Positions 23,721 through 36,249 of a stretch of DNA of 64,000 nucleotides are shown piece by piece. Every line of letters begins with the position of its first letter. The first letter of the stretch is position 1. The notes beneath the pieces are model-generated. The model saw only the letters and a list, made by a program, of their open reading frames with translations. It did not search any database and was not told where the DNA came from. The position numbers were made by a program, and so were the translations under genes. Source of the stretch: Eulemur rufifrons (Eukaryota > Chordata > Mammalia > Primates > Lemuridae); assembly GCF_041146395.1 (NCBI RefSeq), contig NC_090989.1:244022843-244086842 (forward strand), in the 5' to 3' direction.

Positions 23721-24189
23721 ATTAATCAAGAAGAAATTTCTTTTAAAAGAAAACTTATATACTTTAACAAAAGGAAAATTAATATCACTGACCATAATTA
23801 GAAAATTAAAACTGTAAAATAAAAACGTAATTTAAACAAAAACTTTGTTAACATATGTGTCACCTAGAATAATTTTTACTGCCACAAAATGTATATCTAC
23901 CATGCTTTGACAGCTATTTACATTTTTGAGGTGAAACGCAATTATCTGCCTTATTTCTTTCCTTTGAAATGGCAGAGACATTACACTATAATGTAATCTT
24001 TACATCTCATTTGGATCATTATAAATGTCACTCAGTAAAAAATATTAACTATTATATTTCAGTTATTGCTGGAAAATTTTAAGCTGGCTATTTGCCACCA
24101 TTTGTTTCATACCTTTAATCCAGTGAGAAGGGTCATATACACACATATTGTTGTATGTGTTTCATTTGGTTCTTATTGAGTGTTGGCAT
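23721..24189. other. Non-coding stretch, nothing identified
   Basis: AT-rich DNA without coding signal or clear repeat. Confidence 0.5.
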
Positions 24190-24420
24190 GTGGGGTTGAA
24201 GAAAGGTTAGGGATTGGAGTCAACAGAGCTAGATTTGAATACCATTTTCTCTCCTTACTGTGTGTTATTTAGTCAATTTAACAATTCTGAATCTCTGTTT
24301 TCTCTTTTCTTAAGTAAGGATTATAATGCATTGTTTTATAAAGTCATATGAGGATTCAATAAGATAATGGACTTTAAGCTCCTGGTACAAAGTAGGTCTT
24401 TAAGAAATGGTAATTTCCAT
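24190..24420 (+). mobile_element. MIR SINE, sense
   Basis: MIR order is visible: 'ggagtcaacagagctagatt' near 24217, then 'tctgaatctctgttttctct' near 24287, a 'gaggattcaataagataatg' block near 24350 and a 'cctggtacaaagtaggtctt' tail near 24381. Confidence 0.75.
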
Positions 24421-24671
24421 CTATAGACTTTTCTCTCCTGTATTGAAAAATAAATGATTTAATACATCTTTTTTAAAAACTAAATTTTTTTCTATAAATT
24501 ATTTTCTGAAATATATATAACTTTATACTTCAGTGTGCATAGATCTATATTTAAAAATATGTTTTAATTCTCAAAGTTTATACACCTCCTAAGAGTGCCC
24601 TACCTGTTCCTCCTTTGGAGTAATTTAAAGACAGTAAGAACCTGACTTAATGAGCCATCCAACAGCTTGAT

Positions 24672-24870
24672 AATAATCAACCTTGTGTAATGGTCAGTAT
24701 AACCTGGACTTTGAAATCAAAGGATGTGGAGTTGAATTTTGGCTCTACCACCTTTTTGCTATGATAACAGATTATGTGACCTCTTTGGATTTCACTTTCC
24801 TAATCTACAAAATAGGGATAATAATACCTATCTCAGCGTCTAATATACACCACAATCATTCATTAAATAA
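24672..24870 (+). mobile_element. MIR SINE, sense
   Basis: MIR order: 'ggactttgaaatcaaaggat' near 24706, 'ttttggctctaccacctttt' near 24737, and 'caaaatagggataataatac' near 24808, ending in a 'cattcattaaataatag' tail. Its last 65 bp are included in the inverted repeat arm B. Confidence 0.8.
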
Positions 24871-24978
24871 TAGTGGTTTTTATTGAAACTCTTTCTATTT
24901 TTGCCTTTCAGATAATGACCCAAAGTACTTTGCATAATGGAAGGAAGTCTCTTCTTAGCCAGAGAGAAAATCTTTTAC
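24804..24978 (-). repeat. Inverted repeat arm B (partner 23153-23325)
   Basis: This arm covers the 3' end of the MIR at 24672-24870 and about 105 bp beyond it. Because the MIR here continues upstream as an intact-looking element and arm A does not continue with it, this arm looks like the source and arm A like the copy. This direction is inference. Confidence 0.88.
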
Positions 24979-27900
24979 CAGAGTTTGAACTCAAAGGCAT
25001 GTTAAAGGAGTCTTATTTTTTTTTTTAAATTAATGAGCTCCTCTTTTTAGAGTATTTTTTTCTTAACTGTGCTCAGAAATGTAAAAATGAGATCCAAGAT
25101 CATGAAACGTCTCTCATTGTTTCTAGAGTTGAGAAAATTTGGGAAAAGATAGTAGACACAGAAAGTTTAGAAGTTATTTTCTTACAGAATTGAGAATTTA
25201 AGCTTGTTATTTATCTTTCTGCTTTCCTAGAAAATTCATGTCTATGTATCATATTTATCTGTAAATGAAATAATAAAATACACTCTTCATATACCTAATA
25301 CATGATCTTTGTAGGCTGTCATGCCTAGGATGTGGGGAGTCCTCTGCTCAGTGAATGTGCCCCTGATCTGAAGATTTCATTTCAGGAATAGATACCACAT
25401 TGATTTAAAGTATTTAATTGCTGGGACAGCACAAAGTGATTATCTGATCTTTCTTTGATCTTTTAAAATGTCAATTTGAATTTGCAAATTTAATGAATGC
25501 AAAAAACAAAAATAAAAAGAAATCAAGGCACTCATTTTGGGTGCAAGCTGAAAAGCTTGCTTATTTGTTTCAGAGATTTGTGATTCTGAGAAAATTAGAG
25601 AAACTGATTTTAGTAAGCTTACTAATAAGTTCAAGTTAGGTAAGCATTTTAGATGTATAAAAGCTGGAAGGAAATTTGTTAATAAGTAGAAGTTACTTAG
25701 AAAGTATGATTTAATTGATCATGTAACACTGAGTGTTTGACTTCAGAAACAGAGGGAAAGAGTATACATAAGGGAAAGAAAACAGATAAGGCAAATGTAT
25801 CTGATCTGGAAGCCATCTGGTTGCTGATTGACACTTCCATTGCCCTTCTCTGGCGGCTCAGTGAACACTAGTTGTAATAGTGTTTTAACTCAGGAACTGT
25901 CAAATTTCAGCTTCACTCTTGAAAACTGTTATCTGATTTAATTTGAGTGGCAAACACCCAAGCTGGCTTCTTCATGTGCAAAGAGCAGCAAACTACCCAG
26001 GTTACTTATGAACTAGTGTGGAACAGTTGCTAACTGCCACTTGAATATCTGCCATCATTTAACGCTTATCTCTGTGAAGGACAGTAGGGAATTCCTGATT
26101 CTGGAAGCCAATGACTAAAGCAGCAGTTGTGTATATTACCAGAAGAAATAATCACCATTGAATGAACTGGCCAGGAACCAGCCTTACTATTTTCTCTAGT
26201 GCTTATAAGTGATTACATTTATCATTTAAAAAATGGATAATTCCAAACATAAGTGTCTCAAAAGTGTCCAATAAGACCAAACACACAGGTCTGATTTCAG
26301 TAGATGGAAGAACCCTGTTCTATGAGATACACTCCAGTATCAGGAGAGACATATTGAAGATATACTTTTGGCTTCTCTTCCCACACTTACTCGAAAAAAT
26401 TGCTTTATCTGATTGGCGAAGTGAGAGTCTGGCAGCCATTGTCCCACATTTTTTTTCTGACCATGCGGCAACTAGCTGGGTAAGTGCACTGCAGACCAAA
26501 TCTTACTGTCAGTTGAGTCCAAAGGACTAGAGAAGAGGCATGGAGCCTAACTGAAATCACAGGTTTAGGTAACTGGCAATAAAGCTGCTATTTTGATTAC
26601 TGTGATCTTGACTCCTATATCTTTTCCAGAATTGGGTCTGAACTAGGAGGGAGAGAGATAAGTAATTTATTGGTTATTCCCTTAGCCCTCAGCCTAAATG
26701 TCATAAAGATATGATTCCAATGGACATAATAAGAGATTATCAGGGAACTCTACACTGGCTATGAAAGCTGAGCTGCTGCTATGAATGGAGTCAGTCATTT
26801 GCACACTGCAGGAATTAGGGGGCACAGCAATCAGCATTGCTGGCTGTACTTGATGCAGGATCAGTGGGGAGAGCTCAATAAATCTCTCCTTCTCACAGGA
26901 GAGTGGGAGCTATTGATCGCCAGTGGCTCCATTAGCTCTGTATGACTTCACTGAAATTAAAATCTTTAGGGTTTGATCCTCCCCTCAGAGAGCTATATGT
27001 ACACAGGGCCTAATCTAACCTTGTACAATGTGGTGGAATTTTTTTTCTTCTTTCCCCTCCCTCGCCCACCACCTAGGTATTTGAGATGAGTGGGCTCTAT
27101 CCTGCAGAATTTTAATAGCCTCCTGTTTAAAGTAGTGTCTCTGACCTTTATGAAATTAAGAAGCAGGGAAAGCATTGCCAGGAAGACTTAACAGATCATT
27201 TCTGTCTGCTGGCCAATCTCCATTTGTGTATGTCTGGTTTTTTTCCCAAGAAAAAAGAGCCTTTCACAAAACCACCTCCAAAGCTCATCAGGATGCAATT
27301 GAAATGTTGAAATCAGGTAAATCAGCTCTTATTAAATATGATGGCTGAGGCAAAAAGATACAGGGTTACTTTGTGTTTCACGCTAGAGGTTTTATCACAC
27401 TGATGTGCACATTGTGGCCTTGTTATATTAATGGCATGTCCTAAAATGTTTGTTTTGCTTTTCTCTTGATTCTTGAATCCATCAATAGATTCAAACTAAA
27501 GTTGTTTCCTTGATATTACCAGAGGGATAATACTGTGCATTTCTGTTGAAAATTCAAGAGCCTCTCACTTGATGGGGAAAATAAAAAGCCATGTGTCTTT
27601 TTCTATTGTAGCGTTGTCTTCCTGTTACCTGAAACCCACAGATAGATATTGAAACGCCATTTTTCATGGGAATTAATACTTACCCATCTAATGGGACCAC
27701 TTAAAAGCATGTATATGGAGTCTGAGATTTGAAATAAGGCTTCTGTCAAAAGTACACCAGTATCACTGGTGGTGTTTGATGGAAAATCACAAAGTCATAT
27801 CTTTGTGGGAAATCACTTAGAAGGACAGTGTAATATATCATGGCAACTATTGGTTGAATTTTAAAAATATAAACCACAAATGCATATTGTGAAATATAGT

Positions 27901-28899
27901 GACCTATATATTGTCTAGACACACCCAAAGATCTCTTTCCTTTTACAGGGATTATTAAGAAGATTGGAGGATATCTGTTGCCAGATTAAAATTTATACTA
28001 GCTCGGTGTAATTCAATTTTTGTACTGGCTTAATCAAGTCAAATAGACTAGATGATCCTTAAATTTCCTTTTAACTTCATGATTCCAGGGAGTCACTTTT
28101 CTAAACAAAGGAACTGCTAGAAATTAGAACTTGCCAAAATGTATCAGGCCAATTCAAAATAATCATATGTGGTGGCCTTTGTTGCTGAGTTTGAATTTGT
28201 CTCTTAGTCAATGATGTTATTAAGAATTATTGAATGAAAAGCCTAAACTAAGTCCTAAGAATAACTTCAATAGAAACTGGAAAACTTTATTCATTTACAT
28301 ATTCATATTCTGCCTTAAAAAACACAATGTTTTTAATATGAATTAGAAATATACTGCGTACCTTTACTAATTGCATAGTCTTATGGCGGAGGTAAGTAAG
28401 AGCAAAAAGACTCCTTTCCTTATCCCCTTCTGCCAAGAAACAGGTAAGGCAGACACACATGCACACAAGTATTTTCATGGGAACTCTCATGTAGGAGGCT
28501 GAGTTCTGAAGCAATTTGAGATGGTTGATATTTATCAGTTACAGCTTACTGAAGTGAAGACTGAAAGAATACTGTGCCTTTCAGGGAGCACATGAGTGAT
28601 GGGTTTTGCAGGGCATGGAGAAACATGTTGCCTTTAGAAGCAGGTCTGATCCAAACCTGCTGGTGACTGTGTGTGGCAGATTTGAAAGCATTACTGTGGC
28701 ACTTCTCCTCAGGATAAAAAGAGATATCTTGAAAAAGAAGAAAGGATGAGACAAGATTTAATGATTTAATTCTCCCTTTGAGACAAGGCATTAAAAAAAA
28801 AAGTGAATTTGAGTCCCTCCTAATACGTTTAAAGAGTGAGCCCCCTATTTACAATTTAGTAGATGGGGTGCCTGTTGTTTTATAGTATAGTCCTAAGCT
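24979..28899. other. Long repeat-poor non-coding block
   Basis: Almost 4 kb with no recognisable SINE, LINE or LTR. Composition is more even than the LINE-rich flanks, particularly 25800-27420. The best frame (88 residues, + strand, 26264-26530) lacks a known domain. An AATAAA at about 26579 is followed by mixed sequence, but no LTR structure can be shown. The block could contain conserved regulatory DNA or simply be old unclassified sequence. Confidence 0.45.
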
Positions 28900-29085
28900 C
28901 TGTTTCTTGTTCAGCATTGAATGGTCGTTTCATGATGGGTAAGTCATTTAACCTTTGTATGTTGTATTCTTTTCATCTGCAAATAGAGATGATAATGCTC
29001 ACTGGGGATGTGTTGCTAAGAGTAGGCAATATATGATTGTGAAGAGCAATATATATGCTAAATAATGATGATAATGCTGTCTATC
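28900..29085 (+). mobile_element. MIR SINE, sense
   Basis: Reads 'ggtaagtcatttaacctttg' near 28939, then a 'cttttcatctgcaaatagag' block near 28969 and 'gataatgctcactggggatg', which is the MIR core and its 3' part. Old and diverged. Confidence 0.6.
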
Positions 29086-31339
29086 AGAGTGAATATTTGG
29101 GTAAGAGAGTCTAGGCAGTTTCTTGAATAGCATCTCCTGCAGAGAGAGACCTTAGCAAATGATTACCTGGTCTGTGGGACTCATGTTTTATAACAGAGTA
29201 AGATTATGTCCTCCCGAACCCTACCCTTTTCCTCCCACATGCACCTATTAAATTTTTTGGAAATTAAATACCAAATCATTCTGTCCAGAAGGAAGAAATG
29301 AACAGAATGTCCTGTGAGAGTCATTTCTGCCAGGTCCTCTAATTCTTTAAGCTATAATTTTCTTTCAAGAATTCTAAATTTAGACATTGGGCCCCATTGT
29401 ATAATAACTTTCAGTGGAGAGACTAAGCCTATACAGCCAGCTCATGTCTGAAGGTTATCAGTGTGTTGAACCTGTGATCTCAAGGTTCTCCTTTCTTTTT
29501 CATTTGTAGAGAATGTACTTCCTTAGCAACCTTATTTTTTTTCTGTGTCCGTTTCCGTCACCTAAACCCACCTTCACTTGCTCAGATTCTTAATAGGGTT
29601 AAAAATGGTAGAGCCAGAAGGAAGAACCTCTAATCACCACCTCTGTAACACACAGGCAAGCATTTTGTTAAGGGTCAAAAGACTGTTACCACCTCTCACT
29701 TTCTTGAGATACTCCTAATGGCATGTTGCTATGTTCGGATGTGAGTATAATGGCATAAGGTCACAGCAAGAAAAATGTGCCTTCCCCCCAAAAGCATAGA
29801 TCTCACTAGGAAATAAGAAAGAAAAAAGCTCTTCAGTTGGGTTTTTAAGAAAACTACACATTCTAGAAAGATGGAAGATGGAGGTGAGAACAGTGGCATG
29901 ATCACTTAATTTCAAATGTGAGTTTTTACTCTTTCCTTAAAGGGACGCTATGGTAATTGCATCTCACACTGACTTAGTAATTTATAAATTTAAAATCCAC
30001 TCCTATGAATTATCTGTGTGTAAGTATTACCACAAAAGCCAATGCATTAATTAAAATGGGTACGTTTCTTCTCATTTTAGGTGAGTAAACTGGGACCCTA
30101 GCAAGAGACAGTTACATGTTCAAAGGCTTCAGGTTGCTTTGTAGCCACAAAGGGGCTAGAGTTGAAGCCTCCTAAAATAAACACATTTTTTTTATGTTGT
30201 AATACAATTGTTTGAAGGGATTTATTTTTGAATCTCATCCTAAAGAAAAATGGAGTTTTTGTGAGCCTTTTTAACTTTAATCTTAAGTAGAATAAATGCT
30301 ACAGTAAAATTCAGAATGTATTCTGAACAGTTTAGGCAGATTATGATTTCAAGGGTATCAGAAAAATTCTTTCTGCTACTCCTTAATCATGCCATATGTT
30401 CACGAGGAATTTTCTCTTCTTTCATCCAAATTAGCAAAAAGGCTTAAAAACAAAGACGTCTGATGGAGAGGACACAATGCCTGAGATTTCTGCAAAGGCC
30501 TAACTTTAAATCTTTTCCTATAAGGGTCTTTTGAAGAGGGAGACAGGGTATGCTGGCAGAGGTTTTACCCTTTAAAGGAAGGCTAGGAGTGAAGAATAGT
30601 GACTCAGGTGATACAGAAAATGGACTTTACTTACATTACGGTTTAGTTCTGGGGTATTTTGTGGACAACTTGATTGTATTGATTGGAGCCTGTGCTGTGT
30701 CAATGGAATGCCCTTCCTTGCATATACCAATTGCTGCATATGCTGGAACATTTGGCAACCCTTGGAGGCCCCCACACTGTTATACAGCCAGCGACAGCAC
30801 AGGCAGCACAGATGGGCAGAACTTGAAATCAAAGAAAGCAAACGTTTCCCCCTTATCTGGAATCGACACGTTGATTTACTTTGACGAGGTTTTCAGGTGA
30901 CCATTGAAATGGCTAATCTATTATTTCCCCAACTGGTCTTGTGTATCCTTTAAGGCTAAGTTTCGGTGGCATTGGTATTTATGAGCCATTTATAGTGTAT
31001 CAGAATGCTTCTGCGTGTATACTAATTCTTAATTGTGGTATGCAGTCTGTGACAGCCATCTGCTTAGGCAGCTATATTTCCCTCGCATTCAGACTCAGTG
31101 AAATTAAAATATTGATAAGAATAATTTTACAAGGTGAGGAAGTTAATAGAGGAATTGGATTTGGTACGCTTTTTGAATCTGAGTTGGACATCTAGATTTG
31201 TCCACAAGCACTGGCCAATGTTTTATGCTGATGATCCTGGGCCATTTGTAAATGAGTGCTGCTGTCTCTAATGAGGAAGAACCTTTCATCATCCCCATAG
31301 AGCATGCAGCATGGGGCTTTGCAGGTTTAGAAAATTTTT
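29086..31339. other. Repeat-poor non-coding block, candidate conserved region
   Basis: No known repeat is recognised. Positions 30540-31340 hold two neighbouring + open frames (30550-30900, 116 residues; 30941-31195, 84 residues) in different frames. No protein domain is recognised, and frame lengths are only modestly above chance. Many homeodomain-type TAAT words occur near 30905-31260. I treat it as non-coding with possible regulatory function. Confidence 0.4.
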
Positions 31340-32419
31340 CTCATTTTTGTATGTGTTTCCTAGGTTTTTGTGAGGGAGAATATAAGTAAATTCAGACTAG
31401 TTCTATTATGAGAAAGATGATATTCATTTGTTCAACAACTAATTATTGAGATCCTACCAACAGTTTATGCTAAGAAACTTTTCAGAACATTTAGTTAAGA
31501 GTACACGTTAAAATCACATCATTGCATAATTGCCGCAATGGTAAAGGCCTCTAGTGGGTCAATTCAAAGATTCATTCTTGGTAGGAACATTTTCAAAGAA
31601 AATAGAATGACTGTGCAGTAATATTTAAGCTAAATACAAAAATGAAGGTATATTTAGTCAAAGATGAGACTTTTGGCTGATAGCTGATTGGGCGGGGTGG
31701 GTAATTGGGCTCTCAGAACAAGTTTTATAATTCTGTTAGTTTATCGTAAAATCACTTATGCATTTTATCAGGAATGCTACCTTTTTCCTTGAGAGAGGTT
31801 TGGGACAATTTTTCTTTTATTTACGTAACAGACATTGAGCTATGTGCTAGGGCTTCACAGATAAGTGAATCCAGGTCTGAGTCCCCTGAAGTACTTCAAA
31901 TATGGTCCGAATTAACAAAACGGTGACTATGTGAGAGCAGTAAAAGGCAACCTGTGTTGGTTTCATACTTGCTTCCAAAGAAGTCAGTGGGACATTGAAG
32001 AGAGGGATCTGGATAGTGGGTCAGCCACGTGGAAGAACTCTTCTTGTTATTGAATTTTCATAGAGAAGTAAGTTTTTGTCAAGAAGAAAGTTTAGGGAAT
32101 GGGAGAAAGTGTGCAGAAGACCTTACTGTGTAGAAGGGGTAAAAAGCAAAAGAAGTAAGTGTTCTGTGTTGCAAAACATTTTTTGGGATCTGGGCCCTGT
32201 AAGTAATTATTCACTGTGGTAGAACATGGGATTCAGACTGGGAAGAAAAGGGACTGTGCTGGAGCAAGGCGTGAGGGTGGAAGGGTCCTCAGAGACTAGT
32301 CCCCTTTACTATACTAAGGAATTTGTATATTCTTGTGTAAGGAATTGAAGGTGGTGGATAATTTTAAGTGAATAACTGATGCTATTATTTTAGAACAAAT
32401 CCCTCTGAAAGCAGGTTAT
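31340..32419. other. Non-coding stretch with old LINE traces
   Basis: Positions 31820-31885 resemble the reversed 3' end of an old LINE ('gacattgagctatgtgctag'), and purine-rich DNA at 31980-32400 may belong to the same group of old LINE fragments as the next feature. No gene is seen. Confidence 0.4.
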
Positions 32420-32815
32420 TTTTTTCATTTTGTAAATACCTATTGTCTAATTGTTCCTAAGCATTATCCTAGGTACTGGGCACGCAGTAGTTAGGAAAAT
32501 AACTGTAGTTTCTGCCCTTATGGAACTTACAGTCTAGTAGGGGAAAATATTAGATAATAAACAATTCATGCATATAAATAAAAAATGAGTGAATACTATG
32601 AAGCCCTCTCTAAGTAGGTGACATTCAAATCAAAACCTTGAGAATGAGTAACCAGAGTTAATTAGGTAAAAAGTTAGGAGAGAATATTCCATTAGAAAGA
32701 ACAGTTAGTGTCAGTGAGTGACAGCCAGGAGGCAGGAAAGAGCTAGCTGAGTTTGAGGAATTAAAAGGACAGCATTTTTGGAGTACAGTGAATGAGGGGC
32801 TCAGTTAACCCAAGA
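32420..32815. mobile_element. Old LINE 3'-end fragment (L2/L1ME type)
   Basis: Characteristic phrases are 'cctaggtactgggcacgcag' near 32469, 'ctgcccttatggaacttaca' near 32512, and 'taataaacaattcatgcata' near 32555, followed by 'ggaggcaggaaagagctagc' near 32729. The order is that of a common old mammalian LINE tail. The family name is uncertain. Confidence 0.5.
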
Positions 32816-32877
32816 AAGTTTAGTTGAAATTATTCAGCAGCCAATCAATGAATAGCTCACATGTAATATATTTGAAT

Positions 32878-33105
32878 TTTTAGCAAAAAGGCAAATTTAG
32901 ATAGTAGGCCAAATCTAGCTCATTGTTTTGTATTTGTAAATAAATTTTTATTAGAACACAGACATGCTTATTCATTTATGTATTATTGATAGTCCTTTTG
33001 TACTACAACAGGAGAGGTGAGTAGTAACAAAAGAGAGTCCATGGCTCCAAAGCCTAAAATATTTCCTATCTGGGTCTTTACAGAAAAAGTCAAGCCCTGA
33101 ACAAG
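32878..33105. mobile_element. hAT-type non-autonomous DNA transposon
   Basis: The block 'tttgtaaataaatttttatt' followed by 'agaacacagacatgcttatt', then 'gtactacaacaggagaggtg' and 'cctaaaatatttcctatctg', ending in 'cagaaaaagtcaagccctg', is the layout of a well-known mammalian hAT MITE with 'cagggg..' termini. CpG positions of the family are decayed. I do not give a subfamily name. Confidence 0.7.
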
Positions 33106-33929
33106 GCCCTTGTAGTTTAATATAAGGTATACTCACACACACAGACACATGAACATACATACCAATGTTGCTTCAATAATTTCCACGGATGGATACATGA
33201 GTAGTAAATCTAGATTGTGTTTTATATTATTATTAATAATAAATAAGAGAGTGGATCTTCTATTATTATTAAAATCATCTTTGTGGAAATAGTTCTGTGG
33301 GCTTTGACCACCCAGTAAAGATAAGATTATAATTTTTCCAAGATAATGGACAAGAAAAACTAGAAGAGGTCTAGAGTATGAGCTAAGAAATCAGGGTTGC
33401 TAGTTTTATTAGATATGCCAGGGTATGTGTGATTCTAAAATTGTTTTTACAAAGAAATCTTCCTCATATTTAATTTCAGCAACAAAAGTATATTCTAATG
33501 TATAGGGCTTTTGCCTTTCTAAGACAAAAGCTCTATACATTAGAATATATTCTATACATTAGAATATATTACTATATTTAGTTGACAAAGTTTTAGAATT
33601 GGAAATGTAGAATTACATGTATCAGAGCACACCATTAATAATGCAATATAGCTCAAGGCACATTAAAATTTTAAGCTGTATGTATTTTAAATGCTTTATA
33701 AAATATTGACCCTTGATTTTAAGTGGAAATGCATAATACCAATATATTTGAGAAGTAATATAAAATTGATCTATTTTTAAATGCTGTGTCATGGTTTACA
33801 ATACCAAGCTATGGAAGGAATAGAGAAGACATGGGCAACTCGAACTGAACATTATATTCTCTGAAAATTATTTTATAATAGTAATATATAAATTATATAT
33901 AATACATATACAGTTTAATATATAATAAT
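33106..33929. other. AT-rich non-coding stretch with a hairpin
   Basis: Contains AT-rich trinucleotide-like words at 33215-33270, the strong hairpin at 33489-33549 and AT-rich DNA at 33870-33930. No coding signal. Confidence 0.5.
33489..33567. repeat. 25-bp inverted repeat (hairpin) plus tandem copy
   Basis: Left arm 33489-33513 and right arm 33525-33549 are complementary at 24 of 25 positions, separated by an 11-nt loop. The outer 18 bases of the right arm are repeated immediately at 33550-33567. No known MITE terminal sequence is recognised. Confidence 0.93.
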
Positions 33930-36060
33930 AAACATCTGTGTACCTCCTACTCAGCTTAAGAAATAAAACAATATGAGAAAATTTGATAGTTCTTGTGAGC
34001 TTCCTAATCATATTCCCCATCTTCCCTAGCAGAAACAATACCTTCCTTAATTTTATGACAATGATTTACTTGTTTTCTTTTGTAAGTAACCACATATGCA
34101 TGCATCTTTAAGCAATATATTGTTTAATTTTGTATGTTTTTAAAATTTTAATAGTGTCAGAATGCTTGCATTTTTTCTGTAATTTGCTTTTTTCATTCAA
34201 CATGATGTGTTTAAGATTTATCTATATTGATGTTTGTAGCTATAGTGTATTCATTTTCACTGCTTATATAATATTTCATTGTATGAATGCTGTACTGTAT
34301 ATGGTAGGATATTTAGGTTGTTCCTAGATCTTGCTAATATGACCAATGCTTCTTTGAGTATTTTTGCACATTTCTGAATGAATGTGTGTAAAAGTTTCTC
34401 TATGAATATGTCTAAGAGTAGAATTTCTGGCTCTAGATATATCAGACTTCACTAGATAATGCCAAACTGTGGTTGAACCAACTGATACCTCCACTAGCAG
34501 TGTATAAAGGTTTCTTTTGCTCCATAACCTTTTTGAAAGATGGTTCTACTTTTTACTTTTTTCCCGAAGTAAACTAGTGCTGAGTTAAATTTCTTTTTAA
34601 TTGAGATATCCTTTGTTCTTAAATAGGTTTAATATTTTTTCATGTGCTTATAGATTCTTTATATTTCCTCTTCTGTGAAATACCTGGTGCCCATTTTTCT
34701 ATTGAATTGTTTGACTTTCATTGAATTGAAGAAGTTCTCCATATAATGAGAATAATAGACCCTTGTCCATTATAGTCGCAGATAGTTTTTCCCTCTATGT
34801 TACTCATCTTTGGACAAATTTATGGAGTTATTTGAAGAATATAAGTTCTTAATTTAAATACATTTGAATATTTTAATCTTTTCTTTCATGGTTAATGGTT
34901 TTTATATCTTTTTTAAGGCAAAATTCTCTACCCTAGGGTAAAAGATAGCCTCCTACTTTGTGGTTATAATATTTTAGTTTTGCCTATTATATTTACATCT
35001 TGCATTCATCTGAAAATTATATAAGGTATGGGAAAGGAATCTAATTTAATTTTTCCCTATATGAATTATAAATAACTCCAGCATAATTGTTTGCATACTC
35101 CATTCTGTGGATGGGACTGTTTCTGTGCTGTCTGTTGCTTCTCATTTGTCTATCCCCAGGCTAGTATTTTACTCTTTAAATTATCTAGCTTATTCATAAA
35201 TTTTGATATCTGGTAGGGCAAATTATCTTTATATAGTTATTCTTTGGTGGAGTCTTAAAATTAGTCAATTTGGCTAGTCTTTAGAAATTATTAATTAACC
35301 TGGGTATTGGAAAACAGTATTGCTGAATATAGAATTTTTCCCAGTATTTTGAATTTGCTTTCCATTTTTGCTTCTGAGAAGCCAGTATCAAATTTCCATT
35401 TCTTGGTAGTAGGCAATGTCTCTCTTTTTCCCCCATTGTTTTTATGATTTTTATTTTTGTATTTGTTTTTAGTAGTTTACCTGTAAAATTTCTAAGATTT
35501 GTTTTTAAATGGTATCCTGATTGAAATTTGTTGAGATTCCTGAATCAGAGAATTGGTATCTTTGAACAAATCTTTGTAAATTTCTCAGATATTAAATATT
35601 CAATTTTTTGTAACTTCAGTTAATCATATGTTGGACCCCCTCACGCTATCTCCTAGGTGTTCTAATCTTTCATATTTTTCATTGTTTATTCTGTATGAAT
35701 TCATTCTTCACTTTGATAACTTCTTTAGATCTATTAATATCTTTCAGGTCATGAATTTTCTTCTCAGTTATTTGTAATACCTATTTTAACCCATACATTA
35801 AGATTTTCTTTTCACCTATTACATTTTTTCATTCTTATTTATTTTTTCCCAATCTGCCTGGTCAATTTTTAAAGACATTTATTTTTTCATAATAATTTGA
35901 ATAATTGCTTTTATTTCTTTAAATATTTTATATTCTATATCTATTTTCAATATTTATTATTTTTGTAGGTCTGACTTTGCAGTAACTTTTTTCTGTTAAT
36001 TGATGCTTAGAGGAGACCCATGGAGTGCTATTTTTTTTTAATTCAGGAAATCATGGGATT
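33930..36060 (-). mobile_element. HAL1/old L1-type element, antisense
   Basis: From 33930 the + strand reads like a reversed L1 3' UTR ('ctcctactcagcttaagaaa'). From about 35510 it follows reversed ORF1-type text with 'tttgttgagattcctgaatc' near 35527 and 'cactttgataacttctttag' near 35709. Passing from 3' end to ORF1-like sequence with little ORF2 in between is what a HAL1 (half-L1) element would show. All frames are decayed. Confidence 0.6.
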
Positions 36061-36249
36061 TTTTAAAGTGAAGTTACGTTGTCTGGAACTATTTCTGTAG
36101 GGATTCTTGAGGCCTGTGTTTAAAAGTATTATCCTTGAGCAAGGAAATATGTTTACTTCTGACAGGCAACTGGGTGCAGTACCAACCTAGGAGTACTTAA
36201 ACAACTCAGCTGAGAGTTTTTCAGTTAAAATAAGAAGTTCAAATGCTTT
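36061..36249. other. Unassigned flank of the HAL1-like block
   Basis: May be a further part of the antisense L1/HAL1 element. No gene signal. Confidence 0.35.

Noticed and set aside
26264..26530. Candidate exon or small gene of 88 residues
   Set aside because: No recognisable domain, no convincing splice sites at both ends, no homology that I can recall. Kept only as part of a repeat-poor block.
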